Shown here piece by piece: positions 56,249 to 64,000 of a stretch of DNA of 64,000 nt; positions within the stretch are counted from its first letter, which is position 1, and every line of letters begins with the position of its first letter. Source of the DNA: Dama dama. Its lineage: Eukaryota > Chordata > Mammalia > Artiodactyla > Cervidae. The notes under the pieces were generated by a model. It was not told where the DNA came from and did not search any database. It saw nothing but the letters and a program-made list of their open reading frames with translations. The stretch covers positions 117,002,501 to 117,066,500 of the forward strand of contig NC_083685.1 of the NCBI RefSeq assembly GCF_033118175.1, read 5' to 3'. A program made the translations under genes and the position numbers.

Positions 56249-57124
56249 GAAGCACAAATCCTTCTCATCCTTGTCTCCATAGTATTCCTAGTATCCCTCC
56301 CTTTTATATTCAGAATTCCCTGGCTGTTCTTCTAATAACTGTTTATAGGTCTGTCTTCTTGCCTAATCTCTACTGTTTCGGTTCAGTGAAGTACCTCTTC
56401 CTAAAATCATCTTTTTCTCTTTAAGTCTGAGTAACTACATCACATTATTTCAATGTGCAGGTTCTAGAAAAAATTTCAGATTTGGAAGCCAACAGAGAAT
56501 ACATTTGCCATGTAGACAAAGGTGACTTTTGAAGATAATAATTTTCCTACTGTAATCAGTATACAACTGCCTTGCTTTCCACATTAAAAAGTTGTATGAT
56601 GGGTAACGAAATCCAGGTCAATAGGGGAATAATATGGAAATATTTGTATTACACAAGTAATGCATTTTTGCCATATTTTGTATCTCACATGTATGTCTAT
56701 TCAAAGCAGTTATAGGAAACCTCAGTTTAAAACCCAAAGGAGCATTCAGTGATGAACAGTCTTACAGATTTTTATGAAACATTTAAGGTTCTTTTAATAC
56801 TGCTTTTCATTTCAGCTAAATAGTCATCATCATACATAGATGTACACATAGTATGTCTCAGCATTGGAGGCAGTTATGTAGCAAGGAAACGCTAGTGTAG
56901 GAGTTGCCAAGCAGTGAGTGCTTTCTGTCTCTCTGTCCTGCCTCTGCAGTGATTCTCGCTTCCAATGGGAGAGAATCAGAATAGTGGGATGTTGTAATGG
57001 AAGATTATGAGTATTTAAAAGCCTCTTCTCTAAGCTAAGTGCCAAACTAATGAATTTTTTAAGATGCAGAAAGTCTCTAATCTTATAAAAATTTTGTCCC
57101 CAAATAGCACAAGGGAGAACCACC
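56249..57124. other. No feature recognised
   Basis: Unique sequence before a GT microsatellite. The minus-strand 97-codon frame at 56830-57123 has no splice signals or family features. Confidence 0.35.
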
Positions 57125-57144
57125 GTGTGTGTGTGTGTGTGTGT

Positions 57145-57178
<34 letters not shown>
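57125..57178. repeat. (GT)n microsatellite
   Basis: 54 nt of GT units interrupted once by a C substitution at about 57149. Probably length-polymorphic. Confidence 0.97.
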
Positions 57179-57289
57179 TCAGAGGATTTTTCCCCCCATT
57201 TGTTTCTGTATGTCTGTAAGTTATTAGTAAAAAGAGTATAGGATTATTAGTAGATAAATTTACTTTTTAGGCAGCATTTTTTCCTTATC

Positions 57290-57352
57290 CAGCTTTATTG
57301 AGATATAATTTACATGTAATATTGTGTAAGTTCATTGTGTATAACATGATTT
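57290..57352 (-). mobile_element. Old L1 3'-UTR fragment
   Basis: Short antisense piece: ccagctttattgagatataa tttacatgtaat, then a tgtataacatg block. Confidence 0.6.
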
Positions 57353-58246
57353 TTATGTATATGGATTATTGAGGAAATTTATGGAATCTCTCCAGAAAAT
57401 TGTACCCACATACAAAATTTTGCATATTGTCTGAGTTTTGAAAAAATTAAACTTTTGGTCTGTTTGCCATCTGTTAACAGTTTTTTCTGAAAACCAGTCT
57501 AAGCAAACCAAAACGAATAAGAATCCATGAGTAGAATTTTCCAAGGAAAGTTACGTTACTGCTAACTCCTATTCTGTACCCTAAAACTAGGTATCTAAAT
57601 ACTGCAACTGGAGAGATGCCCTAAAAGCAGATTCTTTAACTTAGATCCTAGGTGAGTTAATTTAAAGAAGGCAGGAAGAAAGTCATTAGGAAGAAAGTGG
57701 GTGAAAGGAAGGGTAAATAGGAGAAATTCAAACACTTCTGCTTTTAAGACATGGAGTCCTGTGATTATAAGTTCCTTAGATTTCTCTGCACCTGTCTAAG
57801 CTAAAGCACTTTTTCCTCCTCAGTTGAGGATTAACAGTAACTTGTGTCATTGGTGCCTGACTTGGATCTCATTTTCCCATCCACCTCCAGGGACCTTTCT
57901 TCCCCACCTTTCTGCCCTCTAGACCCTCTGTATTGAGAGGTGATTCTCACCTAGAACTATGGAAAACATATCAGACCACTATCTTAACCTCTGACTTACA
58001 TTTAATTTTAAAACAGACAAATTTTTCTAGAGAAGGTATTCAGAAACTGCTTAGCAATCACATTAAAAAGAAATAGAGTGCTTTCAGGCTGGCTGCATAT
58101 TTCTGCAACTCATCATGCTCTTCATCATTCCTACTGCCATTACTGCTAGCCATACCAGATGTGTTAAAATTGCTTATATCCTGAAGGTATTTGAGTTTGC
58201 AACCTCTGCTTTGGGTTACAGGGAGTGGTTACATTTTCTAGGAGGT
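57353..58246. other. No feature recognised
   Basis: Unique sequence. The minus-strand frame 57353-57544 has no supporting feature. Confidence 0.35.
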
Positions 58247-58460
58247 GGCAGACCAGGTGACTCAGTGGCAAAGAATCTGCCTACCAAGCAGGAGACTCGG
58301 GTTCAATCCCTGGGTTGGGAAGGTCCCCTGGAAACGGCAGTCCACTCCAGTATTCTTGTCTGGATAATTCCATGAACAGAGGAGCCTGGTGGACTGCAGT
58401 CTATGGGGTCGCAAAGAGTCAGACACAACTGAGCAACTGAGCGCGCACACACACACACAG
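58247..58460 (+). mobile_element. Bov-tA SINE with (CA)n tail
   Basis: gaccaggtgactcagtggca, ctgcctaccaagcaggagac, tccactccagtattcttgtc, tctatggggtcgcaaagagt, then tail gagcgcgcacacacacac. A short body deletion lies near 58330. Confidence 0.93.
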
Positions 58461-60326
58461 AGAAATGGATGATGAAAGAATGAAAATTTCCCTTACCCCC
58501 TCCCTATTAAAACATGCAATTTCAGGAGATTCATAGACTTCCAGGAGAGTGTGAATCAGGATCTCATGTCGAGAGTTCTTGACTTAGATCCTTCAGTAGC
58601 TTATATATGCTACCATTTAGCGTGTGGTTTGTAATTGGCTACTATGGTTTAGCTCTACCAGAAGAAAGTATTGTGCATGACTGAACAATTGAAATCTCAT
58701 GTTACTTTAAAAAGAAGAAAACTAAAGGAGAATTTCCTCAACCAATAACCTCTAGTGGTGTTAGGGAAATAGTCACCTTCTCCAAAACAGTGATCATCAA
58801 ATGTGACTCTTAATTTTGTAACTCTTCCTGTGTGCTCACCTTCCTCCATCTCCATCACTCATCTCACAGACTCTAGCTCTTTTCTACTACATTTTTGCAG
58901 TATTATATTAAGAATAACCTGAAAAGATTGCCTACACTACTCTGATTCTATGACCTTTACCATGATTTCTTTTGTGTATTATTCTGCTAATTCTCTTGCC
59001 TTTTCATACACCTAATTATTTTGGGGTGCTGAATTTAATATTTGAACATATGTATAAAAATGATCTTTTTTTTTTTTTTTTTATCCAGAGAGGGTTTTCA
59101 TTTCTTCTGCCACCTGTGAGCAGTTCAATCCAATTTCTGGGTTGAAAGTTTTCTAGGCCAGTGAAATGACACAAATCAGGACTGCAGAAACTATTTTACT
59201 TCTGGTTCATCTTTACCCTAGTGTGTAGCTCCTAAGGGTCTCAGGTATGGGGTGTTTTACTAGAGTTCCTATTCCTGGCAGATCCTAGACTCCAGTTTTG
59301 TTCCCTTGACCTTGTGAGACAGCTAAACACACAGTTCCGCTGCTCAGTTATTTCTTACCTGTTAACAAATGCCCCCGTGCTAAAGTGGCCCTCTGTGCTG
59401 GGCAAGATCTCCATTTAGGATTTTCATCTTCTCCCTGTTGTTATAATGATACTCATCACCTCCTTGTTGGGTCTTTAATGTTTTTAAAAGATTTTTAAAA
59501 TACATTTTACCCAGTTTTTATTAATTGTTATCAGCTGGAAGGTCTCCAATTACTGAAAAGTGTCTCCCACCATTATTTCCTTTGGGGAAAGAAATTCTAG
59601 CATTTATATTTTTAGACTGTACATACATCTAAAAGTATGCGAAAGAAGCGTTTTTATTTTTCTGTTCTGTGCTTTCCATGATGCTACATGGCAACAGACT
59701 GTACACTAGTAAGTCAGTCTTAGAATACTACCTCTTTGGACAAACCAGTCTCTGTAAATTTTGGGAGCTGTCTACTAAGAAATTGAAATGATATTATTAG
59801 CCAGTTGATTAAATACAAAGAAATTCTCTTTCAAATGAACTTTTAGAGTTGGTTCATGGACCATCTCTTTGAGCAAGTTGTTTCTTATTTGGACTTGGAA
59901 ATTAGAACTTTACATCAAAATTTCAACAAGTTTTGCATACAGTGGTTATGATATTACCCATGATACTGAATTGTTGAAAAACTCGCCTTTCTGCCCCTGA
60001 TCTCAGTCTGGTGTTATTTGACCTGCTACCATTAAATTGGGGAGGAAAATGTCTGCTTCATCCAGTAACAAATCCTACGTGCAGTTCATAGATCATTGAT
60101 TTAAGTTCAACATTATCGTTTTCAGCTTTTATCTTATCCTCTACAATAGCCATAATAGTTAAATTATAATTCTGAGTGGATGAATCTGTTTCTATTGCTG
60201 CCAGAAAAAAAATTAAATAGGAGATAGGAGTCATCAAGCAAAATGATTGGAGAGTTTCTTTTAATGTTTGAAGAGGATCATGAGACCCAAGTTTCCTACA
60301 GTCTGGCTTCTATTTCTTGGCTCTGT
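58461..60326. other. No gene recognised
   Basis: Unique-looking sequence with a T run at 59067-59083. No exon-like segment, repeat landmark or long frame. Confidence 0.4.
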
Positions 60327-60719
60327 TGCAAACCAGTTTTATTTTATTTTATTTTTTTTTATAAAATAATTTTTTATTTTATTTTATTTATTTATTTATT
60401 TTTATTATTATTATTTTTTTCCAGTGGGTTTTGTCATACATTGATATGAATCAGCCATGGATTTACATGTATTCCCAATCCCGATCCCCCCTCCCACCTC
60501 CCCCTCCACCCGATTCCTCTGGGTCTTCCCAGTGCACCAGGCCGGAGCACTTGTCTCGTGCATCCCTCCTGGGCTGGTGATCTGTTTCACCATAGATAGT
60601 ATACATGCTGTTCTTTTGAAATATCCCACCCTCACATTCTCCCACAAAGTTCAAAAGTCTGTTCTGTATTTCTGTGTCTCTTTTTCTGTTCTGCATATAG
60701 GGTTATCGTTATCACCTTT

Positions 60720-60953
60720 CTAAATTCCATATACATGTGTCAGTATGCTGTAATGTTCTTTATCTTTCTGGCTTACTTCACTCTGTATAATGGGCTCCAG
60801 CTTCATCCATCTCATTAGGACTGGTTCAAATGAATTCTTTTTAATGGCTGAGTAATATTCCATGGTGTATATGTACCACAGCTTCCTTATCCATTCATCT
60901 GCTGATGGGCATCTAGGTTGCTTCCATGTCCTGGCTATTATAAACAGTGCTGC
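60720..60953 (-). pseudogene. L1-BT ORF2 C-terminal end
   Basis: Frame from AALFIIARTWKQPRCPSADE to the natural stop after HYSILTHVYGI. Nearly identical to the matching part of the copy at 36019, with one visible residue change near the end. Confidence 0.9.
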
Positions 60954-60955
60954 AA

Positions 60956-61555
60956 AGCAAGATCCTCTATGACCCACCTCCCAGAATATTGGAAATAAAA
61001 GCAAAACTAAACAAATGGGACCTAATGAAACCTAAAAGCTTTTGCACTACAAAGGAAACTATAAGTAAGGTGAAAAGACAGCCCTCAGATTGGGAGAAAA
61101 TAATAGCAAATGAAGAAACAGACAAAGGATTAATCTCAAAAATATACAAGCAACTCCTGCAGCTCAATTCCAGAAAAATAAATGACCCAATCAAAACATG
61201 GGCCAAAGAACTAAACAGACACTTCTCCAAAGAAGACATACAGATGGCTAACAAACACATGAAAAGATGCTCAACATCACTCATTATTAGAGAAATGCAA
61301 ATCAAAACCACAATGAGGTACCATTACACGCCAGCCAGGATGGCTGCTATCCAAAAGTCTACAAGCAATAAATGCTGGAGAGGGTGTGGAGAAAAGGGAA
61401 CCCTCTTACACTGTTGGTGGGAATGCAAACTAGTACAGCCGCTATGGAAAACAGTGTGGAGATTTCTTAAAAAACTGGACATAGAACTGCCATATGACCC
61501 AGCAATCCCACTTCTGGGCATACACACTGAGGAAACCAGATCTGAAAGAGACACG
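60956..61555 (+). pseudogene. L1-BT ORF2 post-RT fragment, inverted
   Basis: 200 codons without a stop, from KILYDPPPRILEIKAKLNKW through PKSFCTTKETISKVKRQPSD, MANKHMKRCS, CWRGCGEKGTLLHCWWEC and LPYDPAIPLLGI to TRSERDTC. It covers, in one continuous stretch, the junction that is broken in the copy at 35-39 kb, which confirms the order of the two halves there. Confidence 0.92.
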
Positions 61556-61570
61556 TGCAAACCAGTTTTA

Positions 61571-62393
61571 AAAGGAATGGTCTTATCTGCTGGTTAATGT
61601 TTCATTAAAACATTGAGTATCAAAAGCGGTGTAATACATTTTTTGTGTCTACCATAAAATGCCTAGTGCATATTTTAAAGACTCAATCTTCTTTTAATCC
61701 ACATAAGTCATCTTTGGTACTGTAGAACAGAAGGCTACCCTTAAAATGCAGAGGTATTATTTATTTTGTGTAAATTTTTCTAAGTCTTAAAAAAAAGAAA
61801 GAACTCTGGTTAGAGCTCATTTGTATACAAATAAAACTTCAGTTATAATCAAGGGCATAAAATATGGATGCTATTTTCTGGTACCTTACCAGAGAAATGA
61901 TGTTTATTTTCTTAGTTAAAATTTATTCTACATGATGAATTCTCCAGTATGGCAAATGCCTTATCTGTTCCCTAACCAAGTAACATTTTATTATAATGAC
62001 CCAGGATGATATGCTTTGTGGCTAAGAGAGAAGAAAGAATTAAGCTATAAGTGAATCATCACAGCATTTTTCTAGTGAAAGTTTTTGAGTAACAATTTTC
62101 CTAAGTCGTTTCTTCTCAAAAAAAAATAAACTTCTCAAAAATAAACACTAAAATGATCAAAAACACTCATCTGGACAATTTATGCATTTTCTCCTTTATG
62201 CTTACCACTGTGTCCACAGTGCATTAGTGTAGTGACTGACTAATACATAGTAGATGTTCATTCAGTGCGTGTTGAATGAATGAAAAGAAAAATGAACCTA
62301 AAAAGTCAGAGGAAGCCAAAATGAAAAAATTTAGTATGCTATAAATATGTGTAAATTACATAGTTTTCTCTTTACTTAAGAATGTGTCTTTTC
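61571..62393. other. No gene; L2-like trace
   Basis: Unique AT-rich sequence. 62195-62285 (tgtccacagtgcattagtgt, then gtagatgttcattcagtgcg tgttgaatgaatga) resembles an L2 3' end on the plus strand. Confidence 0.45.
62112..62140 (+). repeat. Short direct repeat around an A-rich tract
   Basis: cttctcaaaa at 62112-62121 and 62131-62140 with aaaaataaa between. Either a tail-only insertion or a 19-bp slippage duplication. Confidence 0.4.
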
Positions 62394-62528
62394 TGGGAAT
62401 TCCCTGGTGGTGCAGCAGTTAGGACGCTTGTGCCTTTATTACTGAGGGCCTGGGTTCAGTCCCTGGTTGAGGAACTAAGGTCTGAAAAGCCAAGTTGTAT
62501 AGCCCAAAAAGAAAGGAAGGAAAAAAAA
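62394..62528 (+). mobile_element. CHR-type SINE
   Basis: gggaattccctggtggtgca gcagttaggacgc, gggttcagtccctggttgag gaactaagg, A-rich tail with aaaggaaggaaaaa. Confidence 0.88.
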
Positions 62529-63040
62529 ATATGAAAGAATGACAGCAGAGACAGTACCATTGGGCTAAAGAAGAGGTTTCTGCCTTATTTAAAATATATA
62601 AATAAATACCCAACTAAGATAGTGGTATTGTGAAATATTCTTTTTAAAAAATGTCTTTTTTCTTTCTAATTTACTGCAGAGGTCTTTGCACGCTTGAGAA
62701 ACCAAAACCATGATTTCTTATCTGTTCTTATAACATAATTTCACTATGACGTTGAGAAAGAGGGAGTGGTATTTCTTTCAGTGTTTTTTTTTTTAATGTA
62801 TAGTATCCCATTTGTTTTAAATTCATAAACTTTCTCCTCCTATGGAAGGAAGACTACCTGCCAGTTTGACTAGCATATGGAAAGGGGCATAAAGCTTCAC
62901 TGGATCAGAATTCAGCCATGGCAGCCAACTGAGATCAATCAGCTTTAAGTGAACTGTAATAAATGTAATTTGAGAACATAATCAGTTAGTATAAAACAAA
63001 GAATGAGGATTTCAGAAAATCCTGCTGGCCAAACATGACA
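62529..63040. other. No feature recognised
   Basis: AT-rich DNA without repeat or coding signal. Confidence 0.35.
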
Positions 63041-63226
63041 CGTGTGTGTGCACTCAGTTGCTCAGTCATGTCCAACTCTGCAACCCCATGGTCTGTAGCC
63101 CACCAGGCTCCTCTGTCCATGGAATTTTTCAGGCAAGAATACTGGAGCAGGCTGCCATTTCCTACTCTAGGGGATCTTCCCGACCCAGGGATCAAACCCT
63201 TGCCTCCTGCGTTGGCAGGTGAACCT
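63041..63226 (-). mobile_element. Bov-tA SINE
   Basis: Inverted: tail cgtgtgtgtgcactcagttg, catgtccaactctgcaaccc, gtagcccaccaggctcctct, aagaatactggagcaggctg, ggggatcttcccgacccagg, head incomplete. The tail has a short (TG)n. Confidence 0.92.
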
Positions 63227-63901
63227 GTTTATCCTCACAGGTCAGGAAAAAGAAAATAAATACATGAGTAAATTTAACACTATCCTTTGAGAAACTGGAT
63301 ATATATACAATGACAAGACCATCTATAAAAATAGAATTCTGACACCCAATTTTCAGCAAATAGCCTAGGAACACAGCTTATATCTACAAGTCAGACTTGT
63401 AGGAAGTAAGATTACTATCTCAAGCAACCAGTCCAAGAAGCCAACAGTAACCCTTGTAACAACTGTAACTAAATCACCAGGACTTGATTATTAACTGACA
63501 GTTTCCCTAGTATTTGCCCTCACTTCCAACTTAAGACTAATGAGAGAAAGCTAACTATTCACACTTAACCTGTCATATAAGATGCCCACTTCTAGTTAAC
63601 CACCTTCAGCATCTCTGTTCCAGGTGCCTCCAATCGGCATACCTGAAACCTCTCCTTTCTTCCACCTATAAAGCTTTTCCACTCCACTGCCTGCCTTTGA
63701 GTCTCTGCCAGATGCAAGTGATGGTAACTGATGCACTTGCAATAGCAAGCTCTGAATAAATAAATAAATATTTGGGTGGTCGTCATTTATTTCCATGCCT
63801 TTTTTCCCACATAACATAATTATGGTATTCTGACCTAGAGCATATTAATATATGACTTCCATGCTTGGATGTAAACAAAAACACACAAAAGAAATGCGCG
63901 C
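63227..63901. other. No gene recognised
   Basis: Unique sequence with a short (AAAT)n at about 63756-63770. Overlapping minus-strand open frames at 63592-63817 show no family features. Confidence 0.35.
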
Positions 63902-64000
63902 TTTTTTTTCAGAATTTTTTTTCATTTATTTATTTATTTATTTTATTAGTTGGAGGCTAATTACTTCACAGCATTTCAGTGAGTTTTGTCATACATTGAT
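63902..64000 (-). mobile_element. L1-BT 3' end, cut by window edge
   Basis: T-rich tail with (TTTA)n at about 63923-63942, then ttattagttggaggctaatt, acttcacagcatttcagtga, gttttgtcatacattgat. Same 3' terminus as at 53395. The body lies beyond the right edge. Confidence 0.92.

Larger units (their letters stand above)
60327..61570 (-). mobile_element. Young L1-BT, 5'-inverted
   Basis: tgcaaaccagtttta flanks the insertion at 60327-60341 and 61556-61570 (15 bp, perfect; the first bases may be shared with L1). Left part, minus strand: long T-rich tail with (TTA)n and (TTTA)n (60342-60420), 3' UTR, ORF2 end to about 60953. Right part, plus strand from about 60956: ORF2 through to residues TRSERDTC. 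About 14 nt of L1 are missing between the halves. Confidence 0.95.

Noticed and set aside
1..64000. CRISPR arrays, phage or plasmid genes, operons, or a new multi-gene system.
   Set aside because: Nothing in the sequence supports these. All features fit ruminant nuclear DNA dominated by retrotransposons.

Overview
This is nuclear DNA of a ruminant, probably a bovid such as cattle or a close relative. The evidence is the repeat content: tRNA-Glu/Bov-A SINEs (Bov-tA and Bov-A2 types), BovB (RTE-clade) LINEs and young L1 copies of the bovine L1-BT type, on top of older mammalian repeats (MIR, L2, MER5A, old L1, a mariner-like MITE). There is no prokaryotic or viral gene, CRISPR array, rRNA or functional tRNA gene. 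The window is AT-rich, shows no CpG island, and is mostly intronic or intergenic DNA. Nearly all long open frames are reading frames inside retrotransposons.

Layout. 0-20 kb: repeat-poor stretches with scattered SINEs, MIRs, one short BovB 3' piece and a long unannotated block (10-13.9 kb) holding a close pair of CArG-like and X-box-like motifs near 11.15 kb. 20-27 kb: a 1.2-kb BovB, several old L1 pieces and a 12-bp perfect inverted repeat. 33-39.2 kb: an old antisense L1 entered in turn by BovB, a mariner-like MITE, a SINE and a 3.5-kb young L1. That L1 has an inverted 5' half (twin priming) and apparent serial 3' transduction. 39.3-40.2 kb: a BovB that also looks 5'-inverted within one pair of target-site duplications. 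41.9-45.6 kb: old L1, MER5A, MIR and SINEs with readable target-site duplications. 46-48 kb: the best candidate for host coding sequence, a 111-bp exon-like segment at 47767-47877 (+) with a strong polypyrimidine tract and consensus splice sites, preceded by a weaker candidate at 46574. 50-55 kb: a MIR-rich old stretch and a very small twin-primed L1. 60.3-61.6 kb: a third twin-primed young L1. The 3' end of a fourth L1-BT runs off the right edge.

How it fits together. If the 47.77-kb exon is real, the window is largely introns of a plus-strand gene. Most L1 pieces, including all four young ones, lie on the minus strand, as expected for LINEs tolerated inside a plus-strand transcription unit. 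I could not identify the host gene. I see no new gene system. The most notable signals are mechanistic traces of target-primed reverse transcription: four 5' inversions, one serial transduction, and several tiny insertions that look like a tail between short target-site duplications. Family names and most boundaries come from recognising consensus features by eye and are approximate.
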